64,000 bases of DNA from Pseudomonas putida (GTDB lineage Bacteria > Pseudomonadota > Gammaproteobacteria > Pseudomonadales > Pseudomonadaceae): NCBI RefSeq assembly GCF_025905425.1, contig NZ_CP109603.1, positions 2,764,001 through 2,828,000 on the forward strand. Reading direction: 5' to 3'. The stretch's first letter is position 1; every line of letters begins with the position of its first letter. This document shows, one piece after another, positions 1-9,174 of the stretch. A program made the position numbers and the translations under genes. The notes beneath the pieces are model-generated. The model searched no databases, was not told the origin of the DNA, and saw nothing but the letters and a program-made list of their open reading frames with translations.

Positions 1-1571
1 CCACCGGCAAAGCGCTGTACACCATCGACATCAAAGTTGACGGCATGCTGCACGCCGCCGTGCAGCATGCTCCGCGCCTGGGCATGACAGTGGGCAGCCT
101 GCGCAACGAAGCACAGGTAAAAGCCATGAAAGGCGTGCACTCGGTGCATCAATTGCCCGGCGCGGTGGCGGTGGTCGCCGAACGTTGGTGGCATGCCAAG
201 CGTGCGGTCGAGGCCATCCAGGTGGATTGGCAAGAAGCAGGCGCGGACAGCCCGGTGCGCACGATGCCGGCGGACTTTTCCAGTGACGCCCACCGTGACC
301 GTCTGGCGGCCGAGCAAGGCCCAGCGCGCGATGAAGAACAGGAAGGCGATGTGGCCGGTGCGCTGGCCAGTGCCAAGACCAAGGTCGAGGCGACCTACCA
401 CAACCAGTACCTCAACCACGCCCAGCTTGAACCGCCCTCGGCCCTGGCCCGTTTCAACCCCGACGGCTCACTGGAGGTGTGGCTGCCCAACCAGGCCCCG
501 GACATGTTCCGCGACGACATCGCCAAACGCACCGGCCTCGACCCCGCCCGCATCACCCTGCACTCGCCCCTGCTGGGCGGCTTCTTTGGCCGGCACTTTC
601 TGTACGACTCGGCCAACCCCTACCCGCAGGCCATCGCCCTGGCCAAGGCTGTCGGCCGCCCGGTCAAACTGATCTGGAGCCGCGAGGAAGAGTTCCTGCG
701 TGACGTGTTGCGCCCACTGGCCGTGGTCAAGTTCCGCGCCGCGCTGGATGCCGATGGCCTGCCCGTGGCCATTGAAGCCGTGAGCGCCACCGAAGGCCCG
801 ACCGAGGCACTGGCCGGCAAGCAAGGTGACAAGATCGACCCCACCGCCCTTGAGGGGCTGTCGGGCAAAGCGTACGCCATCGCCAATAAACGCATCGCCC
901 AGATCTATGTCAAAGGCCCGCCCATGCTTGGCTACTGGCGTTCGGTGGGCAATTCGCTGAACGACTTCTTCTACGAAGCATTCCTCGACGAACTGGCGGA
1001 CAAGGGCGGCAAGGACCCCTATGAATTACGCCTGCATCTGTTGCGCGACAACCCGCGCCTGACGCACCTGCTGCAGGCGGTGGGCGAACTGTCCGGTGGC
1101 TGGAAGCGCGGGCCGTTCACGGCCGAGGACGGCAGCAAACGGGCGCGCGGCGTGGCCATGGCCTCGCCGTTCGGCTCGGAGGCGGCGGTGATCGCCGAGG
1201 TGTCGATCGACAACGGTCAGGTCAAGGTGCACGACATCTGGCAAGCGATCGACCCAGGCAGCATCGTCAACCCGGCGATCATTGAAGCCCAGGTCAACGG
1301 CGCCGTGGCCCTGGGCCTGTCGCAGACGCTGCTCGAAGAGGCGGTGTACATCGACGGCAAGCCCCGCGCGCGCAACTACGACCTGTACCCGATCCTGCCG
1401 CCTTCGCGCATGGCAAGGGTGCATGTGCGCATCGTCGAAAGCGGCGCGAAAATGGGCGGCATCGGTGAGCCACCGCTACCTGCGGTCGCGCCAGCGGTGG
1501 CCAATGCGGTAGCACGGCTGACCGGCCAACGCATCCGCAGCATCCCCTTGAGCCGATACACCTTTACCTGA
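1..1571 (+). CDS. Molybdenum hydroxylase large subunit (isoquinoline 1-oxidoreductase beta / aldehyde dehydrogenase type), 5' end missing
   Basis: The reading frame is open from the window edge (frame of base 3), so the N-terminus lies outside and the first ATG at 45 is internal. The product is the molybdopterin-binding large subunit of a xanthine-oxidase-family hydroxylase of the IorB type, which hydroxylates an N-heterocycle or oxidises an aldehyde in the periplasm or at the membrane. Visible marks are the LGGFFGRH loop of the cofactor site and, near the C-terminus, MGGIGEPPLPAVAPA, whose Glu matches the catalytic GxGE Glu of the family. A small 2Fe-2S subunit (IorA) is expected upstream. 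The next genes encode a three-haem cytochrome and two Mo-cofactor maturation proteins, which fits a cytochrome-coupled dehydrogenase rather than an oxidase. The substrate cannot be read from sequence. Confidence 0.88.
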   Translation, partial: TGKALYTIDIKVDGMLHAAVQHAPRLGMTVGSLRNEAQVKAMKGVHSVHQLPGAVAVVAERWWHAKRAVEAIQVDWQEAGADSPVRTMPADFSSDAHRDRLAAEQGPARDEEQEGDVAGALASAKTKVEATYHNQYLNHAQLEPPSALARFNPDGSLEVWLPNQAPDMFRDDIAKRTGLDPARITLHSPLLGGFFGRHFLYDSANPYPQAIALAKAVGRPVKLIWSREEEFLRDVLRPLAVVKFRAALDADGLPVAIEAVSATEGPTEALAGKQGDKIDPTALEGLSGKAYAIANKRIAQIYVKGPPMLGYWRSVGNSLNDFFYEAFLDELADKGGKDPYELRLHLLRDNPRLTHLLQAVGELSGGWKRGPFTAEDGSKRARGVAMASPFGSEAAVIAEVSIDNGQVKVHDIWQAIDPGSIVNPAIIEAQVNGAVALGLSQTLLEEAVYIDGKPRARNYDLYPILPPSRMARVHVRIVESGAKMGGIGEPPLPAVAPAVANAVARLTGQRIRSIPLSRYTFT

Positions 1572-1588
1572 GCGGACCAGGAGCGCCC

Positions 1589-2935
1589 ATGACCCACAGC
1601 CGATTCGCAAGAACCGCCGGCTGGCTGGCCTTGCCGTGCCTGGTCGCGGCAGGCCTGCTGGCCTGGTATGTCAGCCGAGAGCCCACCTCGCCGTTCATGG
1701 CAGAGCAGAACGCCAGCGCCGACCCTGCGCTGCTCAGCCGCGGCGAGTACGTGGCCCGGCTCAGCGACTGCGTGGCTTGCCACAGTCTGCCCGACGGCAA
1801 ACCCTTCGCCGGAGGCCTGGAAATGGCCACGCCGCTGGGCGCCATTCATGCCACCAACATCACGCCCGACCAGGACAGCGGCATCGGCCGCTACAGCCTC
1901 GCCGAATTCGACCGCGCCGTGCGCCACGGCGTCGCCCCCGGTGGCCGGCGGCTGTACCCTGCGATGCCCTACCCCTCCTACGCCAAGCTCAGCGATGACG
2001 ATGTGCGTGCCTTGTATGCGTTTTTCATGCAGGGCGTACAACCTGCCCAACAGCCGAACATCCCAGGCGAGATCCCCTGGCCGTTGAACATGCGCTGGCC
2101 CATCGCGTTATGGAACGGGCTGTTTGCCCCCACCACGCCCTATGCGACCAAGGCCGGCCAGGACGCCCTGTGGAATCGTGGCGCCTATATCGTCCAGGGC
2201 CCTGGGCACTGCGGCAGCTGCCATACCCCGCGTGGCCTGGCCTTCAACGAGAAGGCCCTGGATGAAGACGGCAAACCTTTCCTGGCCGGTGCGTTGCTCG
2301 ATGGCTGGTACGCACCGAGCCTGCGCGCCGATCACAACACCGGCCTTGGGCGCTGGAGCGAAGCCGAGATCGCCCAGTTCCTCAAGACCGGGCGCAACCG
2401 GCATGCTGTGGTCTATGGCTCGATGACCGAGGCTTTCAACAACTCCACGCAGTTCATGAGCGACAATGACCTGGCGGCGATTGCCCGCTATCTGAAATCG
2501 CTGCCTGGCGATCCGCAGCGTGACGGCACGCCCTGGCAGTACCAGGCGGTATCGGCGGAGACGACGCTGGACCGCCCAGGCGCCCACACCTACGTCACGC
2601 GCTGCGCGTCTTGCCATGGGCTGGACGGCAAGGGCCAGGCCGAATGGATGCCGCCGCTGGCGGGTGCAACGTCGGCATTGGCCAACGAGAACGCCTCGGC
2701 GATCAACATCACCCTCAATGGCTCGCAACGGATCGTTGCGGCGGGCCTGCCCGATGCCTACCGCATGCCGGCCTTCCGCGAGCAGCTGTCGGACCAAGAG
2801 ATTGCCGAGGTGCTGAGCTTCGTGCGCAGTGCCTGGGGCAACCACGGCAGCGCAGTGGATGCGCAGGCAGTAGGCACGTTGCGCGGGCACACCGACCCGG
2901 CCAGCAGCAGCCCGATTGTGTTGCACATGCGATGA
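1589..2935 (+). CDS. Three-haem cytochrome c subunit of the molybdenum hydroxylase
   Basis: A 448-residue exported cytochrome with an N-terminal hydrophobic signal or anchor (GWLALPCLVAAGLLAWYV) and three haem c sites: CVACH, CGSCH and CASCH. This is the AdhB/NicB-type cytochrome that passes electrons from the Mo enzyme to the respiratory chain. It begins 17 bases after the large-subunit stop, with aggag six bases upstream of the ATG, so the two are co-transcribed and probably form one complex. In some nicotinate dehydrogenases this cytochrome is fused to the catalytic subunit. Here it is separate. Confidence 0.9.
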   Translation: MTHSRFARTAGWLALPCLVAAGLLAWYVSREPTSPFMAEQNASADPALLSRGEYVARLSDCVACHSLPDGKPFAGGLEMATPLGAIHATNITPDQDSGIGRYSLAEFDRAVRHGVAPGGRRLYPAMPYPSYAKLSDDDVRALYAFFMQGVQPAQQPNIPGEIPWPLNMRWPIALWNGLFAPTTPYATKAGQDALWNRGAYIVQGPGHCGSCHTPRGLAFNEKALDEDGKPFLAGALLDGWYAPSLRADHNTGLGRWSEAEIAQFLKTGRNRHAVVYGSMTEAFNNSTQFMSDNDLAAIARYLKSLPGDPQRDGTPWQYQAVSAETTLDRPGAHTYVTRCASCHGLDGKGQAEWMPPLAGATSALANENASAINITLNGSQRIVAAGLPDAYRMPAFREQLSDQEIAEVLSFVRSAWGNHGSAVDAQAVGTLRGHTDPASSSPIVLHMR

Positions 2936-2937
2936 AG

Positions 2938-3277
2938 TGCCGACCTTGTGGGAGCGGGCTTGCCCCGCGAAGAAGGCGACTCGGTGTATGGCACCGGCTT
3001 CGCCGGTGTTCGCGGGCAAGCCCGCTCCCACACGCCCCTGCTAAAGACTAGAAGGGCGGCACAGGTATAACCCTTTGGAGAACAGGTATGGAAAGGCGGC
3101 AAGGACAAAGATCGCAAGCGAGTTGCCGACCCTGTGGGAGCGGGCTTGCCCCGCGAAGAAGGCGACTCGGTGTATGGCACCGGCTTCGCCGGTGTTCGCG
3201 GGCAAGCCCGCTCCCACGCCTGCTAAAGACTAGAAGGGCGGCACAGGTTTAACCCTTTGGAGAACAGGTATGGAAAG
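2938..3277 (+). repeat. Tandem duplication of a REP-containing leader, including a ribosome binding site and start codon
   Basis: About 155 bases occur twice in tandem, at 2938-3095 and 3124-3277. Each copy has a back-to-back REP pair (tgtgggagcgggcttgcc ... ggcaagcccgctcccac), then ctgctaaagactagaagggcggcacaggt, then the Shine-Dalgarno ctttggagaacagg and atggaaag. The second copy supplies the true xdhC start at 3270. The first supplies a decoy start at 3088. The copies differ by a four-base indel and a few substitutions, so the event looks recent. The REP hairpins could attenuate or stabilise the mRNA between the cytochrome gene and xdhC. Confidence 0.9.
3088..3252 (+). other. 54-codon leader ORF created by the duplicated start site
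   Basis: The first copy of the duplicated leader has the same Shine-Dalgarno as xdhC and an ATG at 3088. The frame runs 54 codons through the REP pair and stops at 3250-3252, 17 bases before the xdhC ATG. The predicted peptide is Arg-rich and resembles no protein I know. It is most likely an accident of the duplication, but it would be translated if the signal works and could affect xdhC by translational coupling. I do not claim a functional protein. Confidence 0.45.
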
Positions 3278-4298
3278 CATCGACCTGCTGGTGCTGCGCA
3301 CCGCCCGAGACTGGCTTGCAGCCGGCGAACGCGTCCTGCTCGCCACCGTAGCCCGCACCTGGGGCTCGTCCCCTCGCCCGGTCGGCTCGATGATGGCCCT
3401 GCGCAGCGACGGGCGCGTGGTTGGCAGCGTGTCCGGTGGCTGCATCGAGGATGACCTGATCCACCGCTACACCACCGCCTACGGTGGCCCCGGCATGCAG
3501 ACCGGGCGACCCGAGGTGGTCCGCTACGGCGTCAGCGCCGAGGACGCCCACCGGTTTGGCTTGCCCTGTGGCGGGACCTTGCAACTGATCCTTGAATTCG
3601 AGCCGTCGGCAGAGCATCTGGAGCAACTGCTGGCAGGCCTGGACAACGGCCACCTGGTGCGCCGCGAGCTGGATGTACACAGCGGCGAAGTCACGCTTGC
3701 GCCCAGCACCACGCCCGATCAGTTCAGCTTCGATGGCCAGCGCATGCTCAGCACCCTCGGCCCTGGCTACCGCGTGCTGCTGATCGGCGCTGGCGCGCTG
3801 GCCGAATACCTGGCAACCATGGCCCTGTTCAATGGCTTCAACGTGTCGGTCTGTGACCCTCGGCCTGAGTACATGGGCGGCTGGAGCGTCGCGGGCGTGG
3901 TGAAAATGGCCGGCATGCCGGACGACGTGGTCCGCGCCTTCGCCCCCGATCTGCGCAGCGCTGTCGTCGCCCTCAGCCACGACCCCAAGCTCGACGACCT
4001 GGCGTTGCTCGAAGCCCTGCACAGCCCGGCGTTCTACATCGGCGCGATCGGCTCCAGGCGCAACAGCCAGCTACGCCGCGAGCGCCTGATCGAACACTTC
4101 GGTGAAAGCGAAACCACCCTCAAGCGCCTGCACGGCCCTATTGGCATCTACATCGGCAGCAAGACCCCGGCCGAAATCGCCGTCAGCGTCATGGCCGAGA
4201 TCCTCGCGGCGAAGAACGACGTGAACCTGCCTGGCGCGGTCAACGTGACCAAGGCCAAGCTTGCCCGGGAGGCCGAGGCGTGCCTGCAAACCCCATGA
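3270..4298 (+). CDS. xdhC: XdhC/CoxI-family molybdenum cofactor maturation protein
   Basis: A 342-residue XdhC/CoxI protein. The N-terminal domain carries GSSPRPVGSMM and SGGCIEDDLI. The C-terminal half is a Rossmann domain (RVLLIGAGALAEYLA) ending with the family's IGSRRN motif. Members bind the Mo cofactor, help its sulfuration and insert it into xanthine-oxidase-type enzymes, here most likely the hydroxylase just upstream. Its start lies in the second copy of a duplicated leader (ctttggagaacagg, ATG 3270). The following mocA gene overlaps its 3' end. The pairing with MocA and the hydroxylase makes the role fairly secure. Confidence 0.9.
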   Translation: MESIDLLVLRTARDWLAAGERVLLATVARTWGSSPRPVGSMMALRSDGRVVGSVSGGCIEDDLIHRYTTAYGGPGMQTGRPEVVRYGVSAEDAHRFGLPCGGTLQLILEFEPSAEHLEQLLAGLDNGHLVRRELDVHSGEVTLAPSTTPDQFSFDGQRMLSTLGPGYRVLLIGAGALAEYLATMALFNGFNVSVCDPRPEYMGGWSVAGVVKMAGMPDDVVRAFAPDLRSAVVALSHDPKLDDLALLEALHSPAFYIGAIGSRRNSQLRRERLIEHFGESETTLKRLHGPIGIYIGSKTPAEIAVSVMAEILAAKNDVNLPGAVNVTKAKLAREAEACLQTP

Positions 4299-4873
4299 CC
4301 TGCGCCGCGCTGGTGCTGGCGGCTGGCCGCGCGCAGCGTTTTGGCAGCGACAAACGCCTGGCACGGCTGCCCTCTGGGCAATCGCTCCTGGCAACAACCT
4401 TGGCCCGCGCACTCGACCATTTCGCAGACGTGAGCGTCGTGCTGCGGCCCGGCGACGATGCCCAGCTACTGGGCATCGACACCCGTGCCCATCTGGTCTG
4501 GGCCGAACAGGCAGAACGGGGCATGGGCGCCAGCCTCGCGGCCGGGGTCACGGCCCTGCTGCACACGCAGGCCCAGGCGGTGGCGGTGCTGTTGGCGGAT
4601 ATGCCATGGGTCGCGCCCGGCACCCTGCAAGCGCTGTGCAGGCAGGCCAGCGCAGCGCGCATCGTGTTGCCGCTGTACCAAGGGCAGCGCGGGCATCCGG
4701 TGATTTTCGGCCGCGCCTTCTGGCCGGCACTGGTGCAGTTGCAAGGCGATCAGGGCGGCAGGCAGATCATTCAGGACAACCCACAGGCATGCGTCACGGT
4801 CGCGGTGGACGATGCCGGCGTGGTGCTGGACGTGGATGTGCCTCAGGCCCTGGGTTTACCCAAGGGTCATTGA
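4280..4873 (+). CDS. mocA: MocA-like molybdenum cofactor nucleotidyltransferase
   Basis: A 197-residue NTP-transferase (MobA/MocA fold) with the signature LVLAAGRAQRFGSDKR near the N-terminus and LLADMPWV in the middle. MocA makes the molybdopterin cytosine dinucleotide used by xanthine-oxidase-family enzymes, which fits the operon. I chose the GTG start at 4280 because ggagg (4268-4272) sits seven bases upstream. The in-frame ATG at 4295, which overlaps the xdhC stop, has no such site. With GTG the gene overlaps xdhC by 19 bases. Its stop overlaps by seven bases the stop of the convergent binding-protein gene. Confidence 0.82.
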   Translation: MPANPMTCAALVLAAGRAQRFGSDKRLARLPSGQSLLATTLARALDHFADVSVVLRPGDDAQLLGIDTRAHLVWAEQAERGMGASLAAGVTALLHTQAQAVAVLLADMPWVAPGTLQALCRQASAARIVLPLYQGQRGHPVIFGRAFWPALVQLQGDQGGRQIIQDNPQACVTVAVDDAGVVLDVDVPQALGLPKGH

Positions 4874-5682
4874 ACGAGCACTGCTGCGTGCTGTTGATGC
4901 CAGCGTTCCAGGTTCTGCCGCAGTAATTGCGCCGGCAATGCGCCGGATACGATCTGGTTCATCTCCCGCGCAAAGTCTTCGCGCAACTTAGGCTGGTTGC
5001 AGGGCGAGTGATGCGACAGCGCCAGGTACAACCCTTCGCTGGAGACCGGAGGGTCCAGCACCTGCAAGCGGTCCTGCATGCCCAGCGTCTGCGCTAACGC
5101 CATGCCTGGGAACTGCTCGAAGATCACGTAGTCGCTACGCCCCCGTAACAGCTTCTCAAAGGCCTGCTTGGCACTGGGCACCGCTTCGAGGGTAAGGTTG
5201 GCTTTGGCATAGTCGTCAAACTGCTGACCGTGGCTGTTGTTGACCAAGGTCCCGCCTTTGCGACCTTGCAGGTCCGCCCATTGATGGTAGGCAAAAGCCC
5301 CTTGCTGGCGCACCCAGACCACGCTCGGGGTGTGCAGAAAGGCCGGGCTTATGAAGTCCATCAGTTGCTGCCGCGCCTCGGTCAGAAAGTACCCGGCAAG
5401 CAGGTCGATACGGCCAGTGCGCACTTGCTCCTGGGCACGTGACCAGGGCCCACCGTAGACCACCTCGATCTCCAGCCCCAGTTGCTTGCCCAGGTACTTG
5501 AGCAGGTCGGCATTGGCACCGATCAACTGCTGAGGGTTTTGCGGGTCGCGCCACAGGTAAGGGGGATATTCGGGGTTACCGGTAGCCGTAAAGCGCTGGC
5601 ATGCCTCCTGCGCAAGCACGACCGCAGGCAGCAGGAACACGCACAGCAACAACAAGGCGTGGCGAAAGCAACGCTCGATCAT
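4867..5682 (-). CDS. Periplasmic substrate-binding protein, SBP_bac_3 family
   Basis: A 271-residue exported protein of the family-3 solute-binding fold. It has a clear signal peptide (ALLLLCVFLLPAVVLAQ) and the early motif NPEYPPYLWR, in which the ligand site begins. DLLAGYFLTEAR in the middle matches the usual pattern of polar amino acid binding proteins. I start at 5682 because that places the signal peptide at the N-terminus. No permease or ATPase gene is adjacent, so it may be an orphan receptor or sensor rather than part of an importer. The ligand is unknown. Confidence 0.75.
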   Translation of the reverse strand: MIERCFRHALLLLCVFLLPAVVLAQEACQRFTATGNPEYPPYLWRDPQNPQQLIGANADLLKYLGKQLGLEIEVVYGGPWSRAQEQVRTGRIDLLAGYFLTEARQQLMDFISPAFLHTPSVVWVRQQGAFAYHQWADLQGRKGGTLVNNSHGQQFDDYAKANLTLEAVPSAKQAFEKLLRGRSDYVIFEQFPGMALAQTLGMQDRLQVLDPPVSSEGLYLALSHHSPCNQPKLREDFAREMNQIVSGALPAQLLRQNLERWHQQHAAVLVQ

Positions 5683-5820
5683 CAACAACCCTCGGCACAT
5701 GTGGCCTGGCGACCTGGTGTGGTCGCCGAAGGCTGCCACATCCCCTGGAACACTGCAGCCTATGGCTGCGCACGGTGTAGACAGTCTGGACCATGAATGG
5801 CCAGCCGCCAGGGGTTTCAT

Positions 5821-5875
5821 CGTTCGAGGGGGCTTGCTGGGGCCACGGCCGCGCCGTCAGCAAGCCCCCGAACGC
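5821..5875 (-). terminator. Hairpin downstream of the LysE gene
   Basis: Arms near cgttcgagggggcttgctg (5821-5839) and cagcaagcccccgaacg (about 5858-5874) form a long stem immediately past the stop of the minus-strand LysE gene. The position fits a transcription terminator. Confidence 0.65.
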
Positions 5876-5876
5876 A

Positions 5877-6518
5877 TTAAGCCGTTTGCCGACGTATCGT
5901 CAGAATGGCCGCACCAAAGCCGATGAAGGTCGTCCCCACCACCCGGCTTACCCAGCGCGAAAGCCCGGGCCGGGTCAACACGCCCTTGGCCCGCGAGGCC
6001 AGCGCGGCATACAGGCTCAGTGAAACGAGCGACAAGGCGACGAAGATCCCGGTAAGGATCAGGAACTGCGGCAGCAACGCCGCCCCCTGGTCGATGAACT
6101 GCGGGAACAGCGCCGTGAAGAACATGGTCGCCTTGGGGTTGGTCACCGCGGTCAGGAATGCCGATTTGTAAAGCTTGAGCGGTGTTGGGCGTTCCTTGGC
6201 AACACCTGTGTCAGCCCCCTCTTCCAGCATCGGGCTTTTTTTCAGCAACTGCCGTGCGCCAAGGTAGAACAGGTAACCGGCACCAATGATCTTGACTGCG
6301 TTGAAGAGTACTTCCGAGCTTGCCAGCAAGGCGCCCAGCCCGAGCATGGCCGCCGCCGACAGGCAGAACAGGCCCGAGCCGTTGCCCAGGGAAGACCAGA
6401 CGGCGCTGCGTTGCCCATGGGCCAGGCTGTTGTTGATCGCCATCAGCGTTGCAGGGCCGGGGCTGGCGATGGCTATCGCGGCGACCAGGGTAAAGGCAAG
6501 AAGCGAGTTAGCATCCAT
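5877..6518 (-). CDS. LysE/RhtB-family amino acid exporter
   Basis: A 213-residue inner-membrane protein with about six hydrophobic segments. It carries the family motif ASPGPATLMAINNSLAHG near the N-terminus and NPKATMFFTALFPQF in the middle, both hallmarks of LysE/RhtB exporters for amino acids or their derivatives. Length is normal for the family. No dedicated regulator is adjacent. The exported substrate is not predictable. Confidence 0.85.
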   Translation of the reverse strand: MDANSLLAFTLVAAIAIASPGPATLMAINNSLAHGQRSAVWSSLGNGSGLFCLSAAAMLGLGALLASSEVLFNAVKIIGAGYLFYLGARQLLKKSPMLEEGADTGVAKERPTPLKLYKSAFLTAVTNPKATMFFTALFPQFIDQGAALLPQFLILTGIFVALSLVSLSLYAALASRAKGVLTRPGLSRWVSRVVGTTFIGFGAAILTIRRQTA

Positions 6519-6571
6519 TTTTCAGACTCGATAAAGGTTCGCAGAACGCAGGTTAAAACAGCAGGCAAAGG

Positions 6572-6772
6572 TCAGCCGGTATTCTGCCGCTTCGCGCTCT
6601 TCTTGACGATGGCCTTCATCCGCGTGGCCGCGCGCTGCACGGTGGCCATCTTCTCCGGGCGCTTCATGCCACGCCATTTGCGGATTTCTTCACGGGTCCG
6701 GCCACAGCTCACGCACAGCTCGCTGTTGAGCTGGCAGAGCGAAACGCAGGGGTTATCTATGTCCTTGGCCAT
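6572..6772 (-). CDS. DUF1289 small cysteine protein
   Basis: A 66-residue protein with the DUF1289 pattern NPCVSLCQLN...LCVSCGRTREEI: four cysteines in two pairs, likely a metal or Fe-S site. Start at 6772 (MAKDIDNPC). A longer reading would add 17 unsupported residues. It lies seven bases after the stop of the upstream minus-strand gene, so the two are probably one operon. Function is unknown. Confidence 0.82.
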   Translation of the reverse strand: MAKDIDNPCVSLCQLNSELCVSCGRTREEIRKWRGMKRPEKMATVQRAATRMKAIVKKSAKRQNTG

Positions 6773-6779
6773 TGCACCT

Positions 6780-7097
6780 TCAGGCCGGCATTTCAGCGCG
6801 CACACGTTCGGCGGCGTTTTCAAAGACTTTGCACAGCTCTTCGGACTTCACCTTGGTGATCGACTTGGCTGCCAGCAGGTCATGCACAACGCGGATGCCC
6901 TGCTCCATGGCCGTGGCCAGTTGCTGGCGGTCGGAGGCGTCGGCGATATCACCCAGATAAGGAGCAACGAGGTACACGTACCGGTCCTGCAGCTTGAGTG
7001 TTTCCAGCGCATCGAGGGCAGTCTGGAACCGATCGGCAGCAGCAGGGCTCATGCTCAATTTATCGAAATGAATCAGGCTCACACGGTCAGTGGCCAT
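6780..7097 (-). CDS. Conserved small protein of unknown function
   Basis: A 105-residue, mostly helical soluble protein starting MATDRVSLIHFDKL, with a ggag site about nine bases upstream of the ATG at 7097. No signal peptide, membrane segment or motif that I recognise. It is followed at once by the DUF1289 gene and is likely co-transcribed with it. I do not assign a function. Confidence 0.65.
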   Translation of the reverse strand: MATDRVSLIHFDKLSMSPAAADRFQTALDALETLKLQDRYVYLVAPYLGDIADASDRQQLATAMEQGIRVVHDLLAAKSITKVKSEELCKVFENAAERVRAEMPA

Positions 7098-7407
7098 TGA
7101 CGAATCTCCGTTTCCTGGTAAGGCCAGGCCCGCAGGCAACGCCGCTTCTACGGTGCTCGGGAATGCAGGCCAGGTTAATGCTCATCAGGTTACCAGAACG
7201 CGCGACAAATAGGGCCATCGCCCCCGGAACTAAAAGTATTAAACAGGTCGTTCAAGGGATGCCCCACGGCGCAATCGGGACAGGAGGCAGTGTTACCCAC
7301 GCAGGATAATCGCCCGGCAAGACTCCCCGCCGAGACCCTCATCGACCCGGCAGCCCACAACAACAAGCCTGCGCGAGCAGGTAAGCCACAAAGGGGCATC
7401 ACCATTC

Positions 7408-9159
7408 ATGGCAAAGGAACACATCACCGAAACGCTCGACCTTGGCGTGACGGACCCCTCCAAAACCGCCGAAGCCCGTCAGGATCGGCATTTGGAGGGC
7501 AAGATCGACTGGATCGTCTTCGGCATCACCAGCATCCTGGCCATTGCCTTCGTCATCTGGGGCTTCATCAGCCAGGCCAGCCTTGCCGCCAGCGCTTCCT
7601 CGGCACAGTCCTGGGTCATTCTCAACTTTGGCTGGTTCTTCGTACTCACCTCCACCGTATTCGTCATCTTCGTGCTCTGGCTAGCGGCCAGCCGCTACGG
7701 CAGGATCCCACTGGGGCGTGATGGCGAAGCGCCAGAATTTCGCACGGTTTCCTGGGTGGCCATGATGTTCAGCGCCGGCATGGGCATCGGCCTGATGTTC
7801 TTCGGTGTAGCCGAACCCTTGTCGCACTACGTGTCGCCGCCTCCCGGGACAACGACCGGGCAATCTAGCGAGGCGATGCAGGTGGCCATGGCCACTACGC
7901 TGTTCCACTGGACCCTGCACCCCTGGGCGATGTACGCCATCGTCGGCCTGGTGATTGCATACGGCACGTTCCGTCGCGGCCGTTCTCAGCTGATTTCTGC
8001 GGCCTTCCGGCCCCTGATCGGCAAGCACGCCAACGGCCCCGTTGGCCGCGTGATCGACATGATGGCGATTTTCGCCACCTTGTTTGGCTCTGCCGCCTCG
8101 CTCGGCCTGGGCGCCCTGCAGATCGCAGGTGGCCTGGAATACAACGGCTGGATCGAGAGCCCCGGCAAACTGTTCTACATCTCGATCATCACCCTGCTGA
8201 CCATCGCCTTCGTCACCTCAGCGGTCTCCGGGATCGGCAAGGGCATTCAGTGGCTGTCCAACACCAACATGGTGCTGGCGCTGGTGCTGGCGATTTTCGT
8301 CTTCCTGGTCGGCCCGACGCTGCTGATGCTCAACCTGCTGCCCACGTCGATCGGTATCTATATCAAGCTGCTGCCAGAGATGATGGCACGCACCAACGCC
8401 AGCGGCGGTGAGCAGATGAACAGCTGGCTGGCCGGCTGGACGGTGTTCTACTGGGCCTGGTGGATTTCCTGGACGCCCTTCGTCGGCATGTTCATTGCCC
8501 GCATCAGCCGCGGCCGCACTATTCGCCAGTTCGTCACCGGTGTGCTGCTGGTACCGAGCCTGGTCAGCCTGGTGTGGTTCACTGTCTTCGGCGGTGCCGC
8601 GATTGATGCCCTGCGCGAGGGCAGCTTTGCGTTGGTCGATGGTGCCGTCAACAGCAACCACGCGCTTTATCAGTTGCTGGACAGTTACCCGCTGGCCTCG
8701 TTGACCTCGGTACTGGTGATGATTCTGGTGGGCATCTTCTTCGTCTCCGGCGCCGATGCTGCCTCGCTGGTCATGGGCACCCTGTCGGAACACGGCACCA
8801 CGACACCCTCACGGCGTACCGTGATTTTCTGGGGGGCGCTGACTGGCACGGTGGCAGCAATCATGTTGGCCATCGGCGACCCACGCAACCCCGGCGAGGC
8901 GCTTACGGGGCTGCAGAACCTGACGATCGTGGTGGCGTTGCCCTTTGTCGTGGTGATGGTGCTGCTGTGCCTGGCGCTGTACCGCGACCTGCGCAAGGAC
9001 CCGATGATGCTGCGCCATTTGCGTGGCACCGAGCTGATCGAGAAGGCCGTGCTGTATGGCGCGGTGAAGCACGGCGAAGAGTTCTACATCGTGGTGCAGG
9101 AAAAGAAATCTGCAACCAAGCAAACTCAACCCCAGGCCGACGCAGAGTTGAACGGATAA
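7408..9159 (+). CDS. BCCT-family betaine/choline/carnitine transporter
   Basis: A 583-residue integral membrane protein with about 12 hydrophobic segments. The BCCT marks are the Trp-rich WTLHPWAMYAIVG in the middle and WWISWTPFVGMFIARISRGR later, which carry the aromatic residues that cage a quaternary ammonium or sulfonium group. The C-terminal tail after the last helix is about 60 residues and charged. It faces an enzyme gene resembling DddP and lies near a ProXWV set, so it probably imports glycine betaine, choline, carnitine or DMSP. Which of these cannot be read from sequence. Confidence 0.9.
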   Translation: MAKEHITETLDLGVTDPSKTAEARQDRHLEGKIDWIVFGITSILAIAFVIWGFISQASLAASASSAQSWVILNFGWFFVLTSTVFVIFVLWLAASRYGRIPLGRDGEAPEFRTVSWVAMMFSAGMGIGLMFFGVAEPLSHYVSPPPGTTTGQSSEAMQVAMATTLFHWTLHPWAMYAIVGLVIAYGTFRRGRSQLISAAFRPLIGKHANGPVGRVIDMMAIFATLFGSAASLGLGALQIAGGLEYNGWIESPGKLFYISIITLLTIAFVTSAVSGIGKGIQWLSNTNMVLALVLAIFVFLVGPTLLMLNLLPTSIGIYIKLLPEMMARTNASGGEQMNSWLAGWTVFYWAWWISWTPFVGMFIARISRGRTIRQFVTGVLLVPSLVSLVWFTVFGGAAIDALREGSFALVDGAVNSNHALYQLLDSYPLASLTSVLVMILVGIFFVSGADAASLVMGTLSEHGTTTPSRRTVIFWGALTGTVAAIMLAIGDPRNPGEALTGLQNLTIVVALPFVVVMVLLCLALYRDLRKDPMMLRHLRGTELIEKAVLYGAVKHGEEFYIVVQEKKSATKQTQPQADAELNG

Positions 9160-9174
9160 GCCCCACTGCGCAAA

